A stretch of DNA of 34,394 nt from Marinosulfonomonas sp. PRT-SC04 (GCA_001321835.1 JPUR01000168.1:1-34394), one strand, 5' to 3'. Counted from the stretch's first letter, positions 5,481 through 16,918 are shown. The notes: generated by a model from the letters alone, not told the origin. A program made the numbers and translations.

Positions 5481-8315
5481 TTAGAGCATCTCTTTCAGAT
5501 AATGGCCGGTGTAGCTGCGCGGCTCCTTGGCCACCTGCTCCGGCGTGCCGACCACGATGATTTCACCGCCACCATCACCGCCCTCGGGGCCGATATCAAT
5601 AATCCAGTCAGCGGTTTTAATCACGTCCAGATTATGTTCGATCACCACCACGGTGTTGCCCTGATCGACCAGCTCGTGCAGCACCTCAAGCAGCTTACGA
5701 ACATCTTCAAAATGCAAACCGGTTGTTGGCTCATCCAAAATATACAGGGTGCGTCCGGTCGAGCGTTTGGCAAGCTCTTTTGACAGCTTCACCCGCTGCG
5801 CCTCCCCCCCCGACAAGGTGGTCGCCTGCTGGCCAACTTTGATATATCCAAGGCCAACCCGCATCAGCGCATCCATCTTGTCACGGATGTTCGGAACGGC
5901 TTTGAAAAACTCTTGCGCATCCTCGACATTCATATCGAGAACATCGGCTATGTTATTGCCTTTAAAGCGAATTTCAAGGGTTTCGCGATTATAACGCTTG
6001 CCCTGACAGGTCTCGCACATCACGTAAACATCCGGCAGGAAATGCATCTCGATCTTGATCAGACCATCGCCCTTGCAGGCCTCGCAACGCCCGCCTTTGA
6101 CATTGAAAGAAAACCGCCCAGGTTTATAGCCACGGATCTTGCTTTCCGGCAAGCCCGCAAACCAGTCGCGGATTGGGGTAAACGCCCCCGTGTAGGTGGC
6201 GGGGTTGGAGCGCGGGGTGCGCCCGATTGGCCGTTGATCGATGTCGATCACCTTGTCCAAATGCTCTAGCCCACGAATGGTTTCGCAAGGCGCTGGCGTT
6301 TGGCGCGCGCCGTTCAAACGCATACTTGCGGTCTTGAACAGGGTCTCGATGGTCAGGGTCGATTTACCGCCGCCCGACACGCCCGTGACGCAGGTGAATT
6401 TGGCCAACGGGAATTCGACGGTGACGTTTTTAAGGTTGTTGCCGGTCGCCTTCACCACCTTGATTTTCTTCTTATTGCCTTTGCGCCGGGTCTTTGGCAC
6501 CGCAATTTCGCGGGCACCCGACAGATATTGGCCGGTCAGCGAGGCCGGATCATTAATGATCTGTTCCGGCGTGCCCTCGGCCACCACTTGCCCCCCATGC
6601 ACACCGGCGCCGGGGCCAATGTCGAACACATAGTCAGCCGCGCGGATCGCCTCTTCGTCATGCTCGACCACAATCACCGTATTGCCTTGATCTCGCAGGT
6701 TTTTCAGGGTTTCAAGCAGGCGTCCATTGTCGCGCTGATGCAGCCCGATTGAGGGCTCGTCCAGCACATAAAGCACCCCCGTTAAGCCCGATCCGATCTG
6801 GCTGGCCAACCGAATACGCTGGCTTTCACCGCCCGACAAAGTGCCTGAATTTCGCGACAAAGACAGATAATCAAGCCCGACATTGTTTAAAAAACCCAGC
6901 CGAGCCACGATCTCTTTCAAGATCGCCTGCCCAATCTCGTTTTTCTGTTTGCTCAAGTATTGCGGCACCTCGATAAACCAGTCCAACGCCTCTTTGATCG
7001 ACATCTGCACCACCTGTCCGGCGTGCTGCCCATTGATTTTCACCGCCAGCGCTTCGGGGCGCAAACGGTAGCCGCCACAGGCTTTACAGTTGCGATTATT
7101 CTGGTAGCGCTCAAATTCTTCACGGATCCAGTTGCTGTCAGTCTCGCGGTAGCGGCGCTGCATGTTGGGAATAACCCCTTCAAAGGCGCGGTTGACCTCA
7201 TAAACGCGGCCCCCCTCGTCATAGCGGAATTTAATTTCATCATCGCCAGATCCGTGCAGAAACACCTGTTGCACATTCTCAGGCAGGTCTTTCCACGGGG
7301 TTTTTGGCTTGAAATTATAGTGTTTGGCGATGGATTCGATGGTTTGCAGAAAGTATGGCGATTTACCTTTGCGCCACGGGGCCAAAGCGCCGTTATAAAG
7401 CGTCAGAGTTTTGTCAGGCACCACCAGATGTTCGTCAAAAAACAGCTCGACCCCAAGGCCATCACAGTCAGGACACGCGCCAAACGGAGCATTGAACGAA
7501 AACAGCCGAGGCTCAATTTCGGGGATCGTAAAGCCCGAAACCGGACAGGCAAATTTCTCCGAAAATACATGGCGCTCGACATCGCCCTCAGTGGGCATGG
7601 TTTCCAAAATGGCGATGCCATCGGCCAAATCAAGGGCTGTGCGCAAGCTGTCGGCCAGCCGGGTTTCCATGCCCTTGCGCAGCACCAAACGGTCGACCAC
7701 CACGTCAATATCATGGCGGAATTTCTTGTCCAATGTGGGCGGCTCATCCAGCTCGTAGAATTCACCATCAACCTTAACACGTTGAAAGCCTTGCTTGCGC
7801 AACTCCATGAATTCTTTGCGGTATTCACCTTTTCGATCCCGCACAATCGGCGCCAAAAGATAGGCGCGCAGCCCCTCCTCCATCCCCATGATACGGTCAA
7901 CCATATCCTGCACTTGCTGGGCCTCGATCGGCTTGCCGGTGGCGGGGCTATAGGGGGTGCCGACGCGGGCAAACAGCAACCGCAGATAATCGTAAATCTC
8001 GGTGACGGTGCCAACCGTGGAGCGCGGGTTTTTACTGGTGGTTTTCTGCTCAATCGAAATGGCAGGAGACAATCCGGTGATGTGGTCGACATCCGGTTTT
8101 TCCATCATATTCAGAAACTGGCGGGCATAGGCCGACAGCGATTCAACATAGCGGCGCTGCCCCTCGGCATAGATGGTGTCAAACGCCAGCGAGGATTTCC
8201 CCGACCCCGACAACCCGGTGATCACCACCAACTGATTGCGCGGAATATCTACATCTATGTTCTTCAGATTATGCTCGCGCGCACCGCGCACCTCGATATT
8301 TTTCTGCTCTGCCAT
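5481..8315 (-). CDS. uvrA: UvrABC system protein A (excinuclease ATPase)
   Basis: About 944 aa, the normal UvrA size. The dimer scans DNA for bulky lesions, loads UvrB in the cytoplasm and starts nucleotide excision repair. The protein has two ABC modules. The first has Walker [10 protein letters not shown] near residue 35 and signature LSGGESQR; the second has GVSGGGKST and LSGGEAQR. Zinc-binding CxxC motifs appear as [14 protein letters not shown] and [14 protein letters not shown]. The ATG at 8315 (AGGTGG upstream) matches the usual N-terminus better than an in-frame GTG at 8330. A LexA-type box upstream indicates SOS control. The gene ends next to the prophage border but is intact. Confidence 0.98.
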   Translation of the reverse strand: MAEQKNIEVRGAREHNLKNIDVDIPRNQLVVITGLSGSGKSSLAFDTIYAEGQRRYVESLSAYARQFLNMMEKPDVDHITGLSPAISIEQKTTSKNPRSTVGTVTEIYDYLRLLFARVGTPYSPATGKPIEAQQVQDMVDRIMGMEEGLRAYLLAPIVRDRKGEYRKEFMELRKQGFQRVKVDGEFYELDEPPTLDKKFRHDIDVVVDRLVLRKGMETRLADSLRTALDLADGIAILETMPTEGDVERHVFSEKFACPVSGFTIPEIEPRLFSFNAPFGACPDCDGLGVELFFDEHLVVPDKTLTLYNGALAPWRKGKSPYFLQTIESIAKHYNFKPKTPWKDLPENVQQVFLHGSGDDEIKFRYDEGGRVYEVNRAFEGVIPNMQRRYRETDSNWIREEFERYQNNRNCKACGGYRLRPEALAVKINGQHAGQVVQMSIKEALDWFIEVPQYLSKQKNEIGQAILKEIVARLGFLNNVGLDYLSLSRNSGTLSGGESQRIRLASQIGSGLTGVLYVLDEPSIGLHQRDNGRLLETLKNLRDQGNTVIVVEHDEEAIRAADYVFDIGPGAGVHGGQVVAEGTPEQIINDPASLTGQYLSGAREIAVPKTRRKGNKKKIKVVKATGNNLKNVTVEFPLAKFTCVTGVSGGGKSTLTIETLFKTASMRLNGARQTPAPCETIRGLEHLDKVIDIDQRPIGRTPRSNPATYTGAFTPIRDWFAGLPESKIRGYKPGRFSFNVKGGRCEACKGDGLIKIEMHFLPDVYVMCETCQGKRYNRETLEIRFKGNNIADVLDMNVEDAQEFFKAVPNIRDKMDALMRVGLGYIKVGQQATTLSGGEAQRVKLSKELAKRSTGRTLYILDEPTTGLHFEDVRKLLEVLHELVDQGNTVVVIEHNLDVIKTADWIIDIGPEGGDGGGEIIVVGTPEQVAKEPRSYTGHYLKEML

Positions 8316-8337
8316 GGTCCACCTGTTCACACGTTAG

Positions 8338-8347
8338 TAACTGGTTA
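8338..8347. promoter_or_regulatory. TAACnGGTTA palindrome upstream of uvrA
   Basis: TAACTGGTTA lies 23 bases before the uvrA start codon, in the expected core-promoter/leader zone. The same pattern recurs at 16874-16883 and 33568-33577, each time in a host intergenic region. Confidence 0.35.
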
Positions 8348-8381
8348 GCGTAAACGCGAGCAAAGACCAATCAAAAATCGA

Positions 8382-8396
8382 GAACAAAGGTGGAAC
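8382..8396 (-). promoter_or_regulatory. LexA (SOS) box of uvrA
   Basis: The exact GAAC-N7-GAAC (GTTC-N7-GTTC on the uvrA strand) is the LexA operator described for Rhodobacter-type alphaproteobacteria. It lies 67 bases upstream of the uvrA ATG, suitable for overlapping the promoter. The divergent rhodanese gene starts 90 bases away on the other side. Confidence 0.75.
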
Positions 8397-8486
8397 TATC
8401 GACATGGCGAAATTCGCTTGATACATTCCCTGTTTTGAATATATGTAAGCGAGCCGTCCCTCACTGACATATCAGCAGGAACCGAC

Positions 8487-8849
8487 ATGTTTCATCTATT
8501 CAACACCTCCAAAGCGCCAAAACTATCGATGTCTGACGCGATTGAACAGGTGGCGGCGGGCACGCTGATCCTGATTGATGTGCGCGATGCCAACGAGCTG
8601 GCACAAACCGGCAAAGCCGAGGGGGCCATTCACCTGCCGTTAATATCCTTACAGATGAAGGCCGACCCAAGCAGCCCCGAAGTGATGCCGCGACTGCATA
8701 TCGACACGCCGATTGGCATTTATTGCGCCACTGGGGCGCGCTCGGGGATGGCGGCCCGCGCCCTGCGTAAAATGGGCTATAAAACCGTGCATAACCTTGG
8801 TGGCCTGGGAAAATGGGCCCAAGCCGGCGGCAAGATTATACACGCTTAA
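8487..8849 (+). CDS. Rhodanese-like domain protein
   Basis: A 120-aa single-domain rhodanese. The strand LILIDVRDANELAQTGKAEG and the active-site loop around C80 (YCATGARSGMAA) are typical. The cysteine would carry a persulfide and transfer sulfur to a thiophilic acceptor. No signal peptide is obvious, so it is likely cytoplasmic. AGGA stands 6 bases before the ATG. It diverges from uvrA and converges on lpdA, with one base between the two stops. The specific partner is not deducible. Confidence 0.9.
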   Translation: MFHLFNTSKAPKLSMSDAIEQVAAGTLILIDVRDANELAQTGKAEGAIHLPLISLQMKADPSSPEVMPRLHIDTPIGIYCATGARSGMAARALRKMGYKTVHNLGGLGKWAQAGGKIIHA

Positions 8850-8850
8850 A

Positions 8851-10257
8851 TTACATGTGGATCACACGCCCATAAGCATCCAACACCGATTCATGCATCA
8901 TTTCACTAAGGGTCGGATGCGGAAACACGGTTTGCATCAAGTCTTCCTCGGTGGTCTCTAACTGACGCCCAATCACATAGCCCTGAATAAGTTCGGTCAC
9001 CTCAGCGCCAATCATATGCGCCCCTAACAGCTCGCCGGTTTTGGCGTCAAAAATGGTTTTGACCATGCCCTCGGCCTCGCCCAAAGCAATCGCCTTACCG
9101 TTGCCAATAAACGGGAACCGCCCGACCTTAATATCATAGCCCAGCTCCTTGGCCTTGGCCTCGGTATAGCCAACACTGGCGACTTGAGGCGTGCAATAAG
9201 TGCAACCAGCGATGCTTTCGGGACGCACTGCGTGCGGCTTTTTTCCCGCGATCAATTCGGCGACCATCATGCCTTCGTGGCTGGCTTTATGGGCCAACCA
9301 CGGTGGTGCTGCGATGTCACCGATCGCGTATAGACCATCTACACCGGTGCGGCAGAATTCATCGACCACAACATGGCTGCGGTCCAGTTTCACCCCCAAG
9401 GCTTCCAGCCCCAGATCCTCGACATTACCAACAATACCGACAGCCGAAATCACCGTATCAAACGTGTGTTTCTCAATCTTGCCGCCGACCTCAATATGCG
9501 CGATCACCTTGCCTTTGCTGCGATCCAGTTGTTTGACCATGGCATTTTCCATGATCTTCATGCCCTGTTTCACAAACTGCTTTTTGGCAAATTTAGAGAT
9601 CTCGACATCCTCAACGGGCAGCACCCGATCCATCACCTCGACCACAGTGGTTTCAGCACCCAAGGTGTTGTAAAAGCTGGCAAATTCAATGCCAATTGCG
9701 CCGGATCCAATCACCAACAGCTTTTTCGGCATATGCGGTGGGTTCAAGGCGTGTTTGTAGGTCCAAACCAATTCACCATCCGCCTCAAGCCCTGGCAATT
9801 TGCGGGCCCGAGCACCGGTAGCAAGAATGATGTTTTTGGCGCTCAGCTCCAGAACACCTTTGTCGGTTTTCACCGAAACGCGGCCCTTGGCAGGCAGTGT
9901 CGCCACCCCCATCACCACGGTGATTTTGTTCTTTTTCATCAAGTGGCCAATCCCACCCGAAAGCTGCCCCGCAATGCCGCGCGAGCGCTTCACCACCGCG
10001 GCCAGATCATAGTCAATCTTGACGGCAGACAACCCAAATTCCTTAGCACGGCCCATCAGGTGAAACACTTCAGAGGAGCGCAACAGCGCCTTGGTTGGAA
10101 TACAGCCCCAGTTCAGGCAAATGCCGCCCAGATGCTCGCGCTCGACAATCACAACGCTTTTTCCAAGCTGCGCCGCGCGGATCGCCGCGACATAGCCGCC
10201 GGGGCCAGCCCCGACAACAATCACGTCATAGCGGTTTGATTTTGCATCTGCAGGCAT
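8851..10257 (-). CDS. lpdA: Dihydrolipoyl dehydrogenase (E3)
   Basis: This 468-aa FAD-dependent pyridine nucleotide-disulfide oxidoreductase reoxidises the lipoyl groups of 2-oxoacid dehydrogenase or glycine cleavage complexes with NAD+. The FAD site is VVGAGPGGYVAAIRAA (residues 14-29). The redox disulfide is C47/C52 in GGICLNWGCIPTK, the NAD site VIGSGAIGIEFASF, and the C-terminal catalytic His-Glu pair is in HPTLSEMMHE. GGAG precedes the ATG. It stands alone here, not beside E1/E2 genes, which suggests the copy in its own transcription unit. Confidence 0.96.
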   Translation of the reverse strand: MPADAKSNRYDVIVVGAGPGGYVAAIRAAQLGKSVVIVEREHLGGICLNWGCIPTKALLRSSEVFHLMGRAKEFGLSAVKIDYDLAAVVKRSRGIAGQLSGGIGHLMKKNKITVVMGVATLPAKGRVSVKTDKGVLELSAKNIILATGARARKLPGLEADGELVWTYKHALNPPHMPKKLLVIGSGAIGIEFASFYNTLGAETTVVEVMDRVLPVEDVEISKFAKKQFVKQGMKIMENAMVKQLDRSKGKVIAHIEVGGKIEKHTFDTVISAVGIVGNVEDLGLEALGVKLDRSHVVVDEFCRTGVDGLYAIGDIAAPPWLAHKASHEGMMVAELIAGKKPHAVRPESIAGCTYCTPQVASVGYTEAKAKELGYDIKVGRFPFIGNGKAIALGEAEGMVKTIFDAKTGELLGAHMIGAEVTELIQGYVIGRQLETTEEDLMQTVFPHPTLSEMMHESVLDAYGRVIHM

Positions 10258-10283
10258 GGCATATCTCCGGCTTGAACACTCAG

Positions 10284-10324
10284 GGCTTGAAAAACTAGTT
10301 TGATATTAAACTATCTTTCAAGCC
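10284..10324. promoter_or_regulatory. Nested inverted repeat in front of lpdA
   Basis: An outer 9-bp arm pair (GGCTTGAAA 10284-10292 / TTTCAAGCC 10316-10324) encloses an inner 6-bp pair (TAGTTT 10296-10301 / AAACTA 10308-10313) with a 6-base loop. It lies 27-67 bases before the lpdA start and about 70 bases after the DUF924 remnant. It could be an operator, a terminator of upstream transcription, or a leader hairpin. Confidence 0.45.
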
Positions 10325-10391
10325 GCTTCAATGCGCCGAATATCATTCCGCCTTAAAAACACCTATCTCATTGATATAAAGGCGTTATTAC

Positions 10392-10963
10392 TCAGGCTTG
10401 AACCGCTTCCATTGCCGCGCCATAGCCGCCTTGCTTTAGAAATGCCAGCTCTGGGTCGGAGTCACGGCGTTCAAGTACAGCGTTGCGATAGGGAAAGCGC
10501 CCAAACTGACGGATCACATGACGGTGCGCTTTGGCGTGCAGCAGTTGAGAATCACCAGTCTTTGGCATCCGGGTTTTGATCAGACACAAGCAGCGTTCCT
10601 GATCGGTCAGACATTCCGAATGCATCAAGGGCAGATAGAAAAACTGCCGTTCGGGCTCGGCCACTTTCATGTCCCATTTCTTCTCAATGGCGATTTTCGC
10701 CGCCGAGCGCGCCATTTTATCGGTGGCAAAAGCATTCCCATTGCCCCGGAACATGTTGCGCGGGGATTGGTCGAGCAAAATCAGATAGGCCAGCATCTTT
10801 TCGGGGCGCAGCTTCCAGTCATTCAAGCCGCCATCACGGGCCAGCTCCCAAGCCGGTAAAACCGCTCGCGGATCGCGGCATCCACCGTATCATCCACCAG
10901 ATACCACCCCTTAGGCCCAGCCTCGTTGAGCCAAAATTCAGTCACGTCACGCGGGTCAAGCAT
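10392..10963 (-). pseudogene. DUF924 family gene with one-base frameshift
   Basis: Two frames together make one DUF924 protein. The first part starts at ATG 10963 (AAGGGAGAGG upstream; LDPRDVTEFWLNEAGP...IRERFYR). The second part (AWELARDGGLNDWKL..., LLDQSPRNMFRG) continues to 10392. The switch occurs near 10853-10856, where one missing base (CCGG instead of CCGGG) would restore the conserved reading R-A-W-E-L. As read, translation stops 19 codons after RERF with an unrelated tail. DUF924 proteins are helical and of unknown role. A second frame starting at 10826 could be translated separately, but it lacks the domain's N-terminus. A sequencing error is equally possible. Confidence 0.8.
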
Positions 10964-11037
10964 GAACCTCTCCCTTGTAGAATGCTTAGCAATTAAGTTG
11001 AGCGTTGCAAAACTTTTACGCTTTGGCAAACGAAATC

Positions 11038-12306
11038 TTACTCATTCGTTAATATGTTGCTTTCGTCCTCTAGTGCGGTCTCGATAAACATCTCTTGGGC
11101 CAGCTCCACAGCCACCGGCGAGGCCGACGGAAAAATCGGGGAGTAGCTGCCGGTTTCCTCCACGGGCGTGGCAGGGCGTTGGGTCATCCGGTAAGCGGCA
11201 TATGCGGCCAAGCTGAACATCAATGCGGCCAAAAACAGGAAAAATCCGGCGGGCCCAATTTGCCCCATCAACCACCCAATAATCAGCGGCCCAGTGATGG
11301 CGCCCAGCCCGTTGATAAAAATCAAACCACCCGAGGCCGCCGCCATATCCTCATGTTCGAGCGAATCATTGGTATAGGCGATCAGCAGCGCATAAAGTGG
11401 GTTGGCCATACCACCAAGCAAGAACGCCGCCGCCAGCAACAGGTGAAAATTTTGTCCGAACACAAAGCCCAGAACCGAGCCCCCCCCACCAAGCAGCGCA
11501 ATCCCCATGACCAGCAGCCGCCGGTCCATCCGGTCAGACAACCAACCAATCGGATACTGCATAATCAAAGCACCTATGAAAATGGTCGACACAAAGACAG
11601 ATATCTGCCCGACCGACATGCCAACTTCGGTGCCATAAACCGCTGACATGCCAAATTGTGCCGAAAACACCCCCCCCATCAAAAACATGCCAACACAGCC
11701 CAGTGGCGAACGCTGATAAAGGTCGCGCAGGCTCATTGGTTTGGTGGTTTCAAAGGCCGGTGTCGGGCTGATCGACAATAAAATCGGCGCAAACGAGATC
11801 GAAACCGCCACCGAGGCAATCACAAACAAGACATAGCCCGATGGATCGCCCATCGCCAACATGCCTTGGGCTGTGACAATGCCGGCCATCTGCACAATCA
11901 TATAGAGCGACAACGCCTTACCGCGATTTTCATTGGTTGAGGAGTTGTTCAGCCAGCTTTCCGCCGTCACATAAACCCCCGAGAAACAAAAGCCGATCAC
12001 CACGCGCCCCAGCGCCCAAGCCATCGGATGGGTGATCACCGGATACAGGATCAGCACCGCCGAAATAAACGAGGCCAGCGCCGCAAACACCCGCACATGG
12101 CCAACGCGCCGGATCATCAGCGGTGTGGCCCGAGACCCACCAAGAAAGCCGACAAAATAGGCTGACATCACGATCGACATAATAAAGGGTGAAAAACCTT
12201 CGATCCCGCCGCGCACCCCCAACAAAGTGCCCTGAAGCCCGTTGCCAATCATCAAAAGCAGCATGCCCAACAACAAGGCCCACGAGCTTCTCAGCACTTG
12301 TAACAT
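11038..12306 (-). CDS. MFS transporter, YcaD-like
   Basis: A 422-aa polytopic inner-membrane protein with about 12 hydrophobic segments. It has the MFS loop between TM2 and TM3 (GGSRATPLMIRRVGHVRVFA) and a second copy in the C-half (GWLSDRMDRRLLVMG). The segment ESWLNNSSTNENRGKALSLY is typical of the YcaD/YhjX-like group. The substrate is unknown. GGAGAG stands before the ATG. It lies downstream of queA on the same strand with a 73-base gap and may be co-transcribed. The C-terminal 45 residues are soluble and acidic. Confidence 0.88.
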   Translation of the reverse strand: MLQVLRSSWALLLGMLLLMIGNGLQGTLLGVRGGIEGFSPFIMSIVMSAYFVGFLGGSRATPLMIRRVGHVRVFAALASFISAVLILYPVITHPMAWALGRVVIGFCFSGVYVTAESWLNNSSTNENRGKALSLYMIVQMAGIVTAQGMLAMGDPSGYVLFVIASVAVSISFAPILLSISPTPAFETTKPMSLRDLYQRSPLGCVGMFLMGGVFSAQFGMSAVYGTEVGMSVGQISVFVSTIFIGALIMQYPIGWLSDRMDRRLLVMGIALLGGGGSVLGFVFGQNFHLLLAAAFLLGGMANPLYALLIAYTNDSLEHEDMAAASGGLIFINGLGAITGPLIIGWLMGQIGPAGFFLFLAALMFSLAAYAAYRMTQRPATPVEETGSYSPIFPSASPVAVELAQEMFIETALEDESNILTNE

Positions 12307-12379
12307 AATATCTCTCCGCGCGTTTTCCAGCCACCATCATGATGGCTCCAGACAGCTTGGCTCGCCTCGCCGCGACGCT

Positions 12380-13465
12380 TTAACGTCGGGTTTCGCCTTC
12401 ACGTCGGCTTTCACCTGAAGGGAACAAAATCGACGCATCTCCGTATGAAAAGAACCGGTAACCCTGATCAATGGCGTGACGGTAAATAGCCCGCACAGCG
12501 TCCGATCCCATCAGGGCAGAAACCAGCATCATCAAGGTGGATTTTGGCAGATGGAAATTGGTCATCAGAGCATCGGAAATCCTGAACTTATAGCCGGGGC
12601 AAATGAAAATATCAGTGCTGCCGCGCCACGGGTGCAATTGCCCATCCTCAGTGCCTGCGCTCTCGATCAACCGCAGCGCCGTGGTGCCAACCGCAATGAT
12701 GCGCCCGCCCGCCTTATGCGTGGCATTGATCTCGTCGGCGGCTTGTTGCGTGACCTCGCCCCACTCGGAATGCATCTTGTGCTGGCTGACATCATCGACC
12801 TTGACCGGCAGAAATGTACCCGCACCAACATGCAAGGTGACATGGCTAAATGTAACGCCTTTCTCGGCAATTTCAGCCAGTAAATCAGTGTCAAAATGCA
12901 GCGATGCTGTGGGGGCTGCGACAGCACCCTTATGACGGGCAAATACGGTTTGATAATCGTGGTGATCCTGAGCATCGGCAGGCCGTTTGGCGGCAATATA
13001 GGGCGGCAAAGGCATCGCGCCTGACTGCGCCAAAGCGGCATCAAAATCATCGCCGGTCAGGTTAAATTTCAGCATCGCGGTGCCATCAACCTTGTCGATC
13101 AACCGCGCCGATAGATCATCCGAAAACACCACATCTTCGCCAATTTTCAATTTCCTCAATGGCTTAACCAGCGCCATCCAACACCCATCGGGCTGTGGCT
13201 CCAACAAGGTCACTTCAATCTTGGCCGCGACCGCACCTTGGGCACTGTCGCGATGCCGCAAGCCAAACAGACGCGCAGGAATCACCTTGGTATCATTCAA
13301 CACCAACCGGTCCCCTGCCCTAAAAATATCAGGCAAATCCGACACCTGCTGATCGCGCAACTCAGTCCCCGTTGCCACCAACAAGCGGGCCGAAGTGCGC
13401 GGGCTGGCGGGGCGCGTGGCAATCAGGTCTTCGGGCAGATCAAAATCAAAATCGGACAGCTTCAT
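12380..13465 (-). CDS. queA: tRNA preQ1(34) S-adenosylmethionine ribosyltransferase-isomerase
   Basis: 361 aa, normal for QueA. It transfers and isomerises the ribosyl part of SAM onto preQ1 at tRNA position 34, giving epoxyqueuosine. Signature segments are the start [54 protein letters not shown] and [16 protein letters not shown]. The last 10 residues are a charged tail. The ATG overlaps the stop of the large AsmA-like gene (ATGA), so the two are translationally coupled, although their functions are not obviously related. Confidence 0.97.
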   Translation of the reverse strand: MKLSDFDFDLPEDLIATRPASPRTSARLLVATGTELRDQQVSDLPDIFRAGDRLVLNDTKVIPARLFGLRHRDSAQGAVAAKIEVTLLEPQPDGCWMALVKPLRKLKIGEDVVFSDDLSARLIDKVDGTAMLKFNLTGDDFDAALAQSGAMPLPPYIAAKRPADAQDHHDYQTVFARHKGAVAAPTASLHFDTDLLAEIAEKGVTFSHVTLHVGAGTFLPVKVDDVSQHKMHSEWGEVTQQAADEINATHKAGGRIIAVGTTALRLIESAGTEDGQLHPWRGSTDIFICPGYKFRISDALMTNFHLPKSTLMMLVSALMGSDAVRAIYRHAIDQGYRFFSYGDASILFPSGESRREGETRR

Positions 13466-16400
13466 TTTTCTACCTTTGGCGGTGGGCGTTTGAATATTTC
13501 ACGAAACATCCCTGGCGTTAATATCGAGAACAGGTTGACCTTAACCTTTGGATCAGCGGCCTTGCCTGTCATTTTATAGTTAAATCCAAACAGCCCTTCG
13601 CCCCTGCGGGTGAGAATCTGGCCGATGCCGTTTAGAAAATAGATCGGCGACAGCACGCCTTGCATATTCAGCGTCGAGGTGTCCAGATTGTAAACCCCGT
13701 CCATCGACACCCCCATCGAGGCACCGATGGCACTGGCCGATGTGATGATCACCTGTCGCGGCGTCAAGCGAAACCGCATCTGGTAGTTGGAAAAAACAAT
13801 GCCCTTGCCATTTAACTGCTCAAGCAAGCCAACCCCGCTGATCGCCCCCAGCAAATCAGCCATCGCGGGCGCACCTTTGATGCGGATTTTTTCACCACTA
13901 AGGTGGCCATCATATTCCCCCTCATAGCCTATCCGCGGAATCAGGGTCAGATCCATCGTGCCATTTCGAACCGTTTCCAACATGCCGGTGGCCCGAAAAA
14001 CCGCGCCCGCATCTTTGGACCTGATCCGAAATGAGCTGCCCCCCTTGGAGGGCACCACGATGCCTGAAATCGGCGCCTTACCGTTCAGAAGCGCGGTGAA
14101 ATTACCGGTAAAGCCGCGCCTGCGGGTGAAGGCACCGCGAAATCTGCTCAGCACAATGCCCTCGGAAATCACCAACCGGTCCAATGCCACGATCAGTTTG
14201 CCGCCAGCCCCAGCGCCGCTCGCGTTACCGGCCCCTGCGCTGCTGCCAAAGGTGGTTTTGCGGGTATCAATCACCCCGCCTGACACTTTGATGGTCGGGG
14301 TTGCACCGGGGCCGCGCCCGATCAATTCAATCGGCGCATCCAGCCACCCCGCCAGCCGCACCCGCGAGAATTTTGCTGACTTCAAATCGCCGGATGCGGT
14401 CAGCGTCACTTGGCCTTTGGCCCGCAATCCGGCCCCCTCAACCACCAGCGTATCAATCCGAAGCGGGCTGCCAAGCGTGCCCGCCACCTCAAGCCGCCCC
14501 GTGCGACTTTTGGCCAGCGACCAGTTCAAATCACTCAGTCGCAACCCGACCCCGCTCAGATCAGAGCGCAAACTGAATGTTGCCGCCTGCCCGCGACGAA
14601 AATCAATCTTGATCTGCCCAAGACCCGCGCCGGTGACGCTGCCTTTGGGCAGGCCAATGCCGAATTCATCAACAAAGCGCTGGGACAACTCAACCGTGCC
14701 TTCAAGATGCGAATTTCCGGCGTGCTCCAGCCCCATTTCCTGAACCCAACGGCCCCGCACCGGCACGCGCCCCAGCCAACCCGCCCCCGAGATCACAACC
14801 TCACTTGAGGTCGCCTTCGCCACCAATTTGTCCGCCGTCAGGACCTGGCCCTCGACCAACTTGTCACTGCGCACCCCGAAAAGCTGCGCCGTCACATTAT
14901 AATCCACATCCTCCAGCAGGATTTTTTCCACCAACCGCAAGTGGATTTCCCCGCTGATTTCGGCTTGCCCAGTCGCCAGATCAACCGGCAGATTGGCCTT
15001 GCTCAAAATCTCAAACGGCGGCAGGTCCAGCAGCGACAACACCGCCGCAATCGGCCCGCGCGCCTTTAAGGAAACCACCGCTGGCGGGCCTTTGACATCA
15101 ATGTCAGGAATTTGAAAAACCGTTCCGCCAACCTCCAACACGCCGCCGGTCGGGGCCGTCACCTGGCCGCCATCGACCACCACAGTCAACAGGCCAGCCG
15201 CGATACTGCCATGCCCCTTCCCCCCCGTCACAACCGGCAAAGTTTTCAGATAACGTACATCCGCACCTTCAAATTCATAGCCCATCGCATAGGTTGGCTT
15301 CTCGCCCGTACTCACCCGTAATGACCCGTTAACATTGAATATTTTAGCGTCATTCACATTGGATTCAAGCCAACGACGGGTGTTTGGAATAACCTTTAGC
15401 GGCCAAAGTACCAGCAACTTCTCCGGCGTAATCTCATTGACTGTGGCATCCATCGCCACGTGCCAACCGGTTTTATTGGCCTTGATCTCGCCCTTGACCA
15501 AATAGCGGCTCGGCCCATCTTCAATCACCGCCTGTCCGACCGTCAGAATAAAGGGGTTCAACCGCAACCGCAGATCAATCGCCCCGCCAGTGATCACCAC
15601 AGGTGCCGCGAACACCCCCTCGGGTTTGATCTCGCCTTCAAGGATTTTGAGCTGCGCCAGCATCACGGCGGGAATACCATCGGTAACTTCGCGCAAATAG
15701 GCTTGGCCCTCGGCGCGGATCATCCCCGCTTCGGTCTGGACCGAGAGTTCATCAAAGCGGATTTTCTGGGTCTCTGGATCAAAGCCAAAATAGGCCCGCG
15801 CCGACTCAAAGCCAAAGGCCCGGGCATCTTCAGTGGGTTGCAAAGAACCTTGGCCGATTTCCAACGTGCCGCTCATGGCTCCAAGCAGACCATCCTCGCC
15901 AATTTCGGCCCGCAATGCGCCTGAAATTGGCGCATCCAGCACCTTGAGCCATGCCAGTGCAGGCAATTGGCTGGCCAAATCCCGCGCCGCGACCTGCGAT
16001 ACGGTGAGGCCAAATTTAGCTCCAACCGTGTCTTTCAGGATTTCAAATGTCATTTCGGCCGAAGCCGGCTGACCGCCCCCGCCGTCTGCCCCCCCCGCAT
16101 CTAGATCAAAGCTAAGTCTGATAGCGACCTTCTGCGAATCCTGCACCAAACGTAAAGTGCCCGCCGTTAGAAACCAGCCGCGCCGCGCCCGCGCATCGGT
16201 GAAATTCAGCGTCAAATCACTGATCTCGACCACCTCGATGCTGGCCAGGCCCGGCGCCTCAAAGGCAAGGTCAATACCCTTCAGCATTTGTCCAAAACTT
16301 GTGGTCGGGGCATCGATATCGCCGACTTTAACGCCAAACCCAAAATTGAACTGGCCATTTCTGGCCCGACGCAGGTTGATGGTGGCGCCCATTAGGCGCA

Positions 16401-16824
16401 CATCTGTCGGGTGCACCTCGCCTTTGATCAGGGCCAATGGCAACAACGACGCGCTGGCCGACGCGACATGCGCCACCATAACGCCAGTGGCATTTCGCAA
16501 CACCAAACCCTGCACCGTCACGGTCGGCTTTAGGCTTTTGGTGAACTTCAGCTCGATACCCTGAAACTGCACCTCGCCATCCGAAACCACCGAATTCAGT
16601 TCGGTAAGAATACGCGCCTGCATCCAGTCCGGCGCCTTGAACGCCTTGCCGGACAGCGCAAAGATCAACAGGCCAGACGCCACCAGCAAGATCGTCAGCT
16701 TTGCGAGTTTCCACAGGCCAGTCCCCGCCTTTTTACGGCGGTGCTTGCGTTTGTGGGCTTTGATGGCCTTTTTTTCACTCATTACTTGGTGTTTGCCTTT
16801 TATGCTGCCGTTCTGCGGCGACAT
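13462..16824 (-). CDS. Large AsmA-like / DUF3971 envelope protein
   Basis: 1120 aa. A highly basic cytoplasmic N-terminus ([15 protein letters not shown]) is followed by one transmembrane segment (residues about 41-62). A long beta-rich periplasmic body follows, ending in the AsmA-like C-terminal region ([28 protein letters not shown]). This is the build of the AsmA/YhdP group, bridge-like proteins implicated in lipid transport between inner and outer membrane. That role is family knowledge, not seen here. Start 16824 has AAGGGA upstream; an ATG at 16782 has a poorer site. It is first in an operon with queA and divergent from bcp. Confidence 0.88.
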   Translation of the reverse strand: MSPQNGSIKGKHQVMSEKKAIKAHKRKHRRKKAGTGLWKLAKLTILLVASGLLIFALSGKAFKAPDWMQARILTELNSVVSDGEVQFQGIELKFTKSLKPTVTVQGLVLRNATGVMVAHVASASASLLPLALIKGEVHPTDVRLMGATINLRRARNGQFNFGFGVKVGDIDAPTTSFGQMLKGIDLAFEAPGLASIEVVEISDLTLNFTDARARRGWFLTAGTLRLVQDSQKVAIRLSFDLDAGGADGGGGQPASAEMTFEILKDTVGAKFGLTVSQVAARDLASQLPALAWLKVLDAPISGALRAEIGEDGLLGAMSGTLEIGQGSLQPTEDARAFGFESARAYFGFDPETQKIRFDELSVQTEAGMIRAEGQAYLREVTDGIPAVMLAQLKILEGEIKPEGVFAAPVVITGGAIDLRLRLNPFILTVGQAVIEDGPSRYLVKGEIKANKTGWHVAMDATVNEITPEKLLVLWPLKVIPNTRRWLESNVNDAKIFNVNGSLRVSTGEKPTYAMGYEFEGADVRYLKTLPVVTGGKGHGSIAAGLLTVVVDGGQVTAPTGGVLEVGGTVFQIPDIDVKGPPAVVSLKARGPIAAVLSLLDLPPFEILSKANLPVDLATGQAEISGEIHLRLVEKILLEDVDYNVTAQLFGVRSDKLVEGQVLTADKLVAKATSSEVVISGAGWLGRVPVRGRWVQEMGLEHAGNSHLEGTVELSQRFVDEFGIGLPKGSVTGAGLGQIKIDFRRGQAATFSLRSDLSGVGLRLSDLNWSLAKSRTGRLEVAGTLGSPLRIDTLVVEGAGLRAKGQVTLTASGDLKSAKFSRVRLAGWLDAPIELIGRGPGATPTIKVSGGVIDTRKTTFGSSAGAGNASGAGAGGKLIVALDRLVISEGIVLSRFRGAFTRRRGFTGNFTALLNGKAPISGIVVPSKGGSSFRIRSKDAGAVFRATGMLETVRNGTMDLTLIPRIGYEGEYDGHLSGEKIRIKGAPAMADLLGAISGVGLLEQLNGKGIVFSNYQMRFRLTPRQVIITSASAIGASMGVSMDGVYNLDTSTLNMQGVLSPIYFLNGIGQILTRRGEGLFGFNYKMTGKAADPKVKVNLFSILTPGMFREIFKRPPPKVEK

Positions 16825-16873
16825 CGGATCGTCCCTTTATATATGCCTGTATAGTCGTCTATATATTTGTCTG

Positions 16874-16883
16874 TAACCGGTTA
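16874..16883. promoter_or_regulatory. TAACnGGTTA palindrome between the AsmA-like gene and bcp
   Basis: TAACCGGTTA is a perfect palindrome 35 bases before the bcp ATG and 50 bases before the AsmA-like start, in the 94-base divergent promoter region. It shares its pattern with sites before uvrA and hemA. Confidence 0.35.
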
Positions 16884-16918
16884 AAACCGAAGCTGCAAAA
16901 CGAACACATAGGTATATC

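Noticed and set aside
6960..8348. 462-codon open frame on the + strand
   Set aside because: It lies antisense to the 5' half of uvrA and its long openness follows from the codon bias of that gene; the product shows no recognisable domain.
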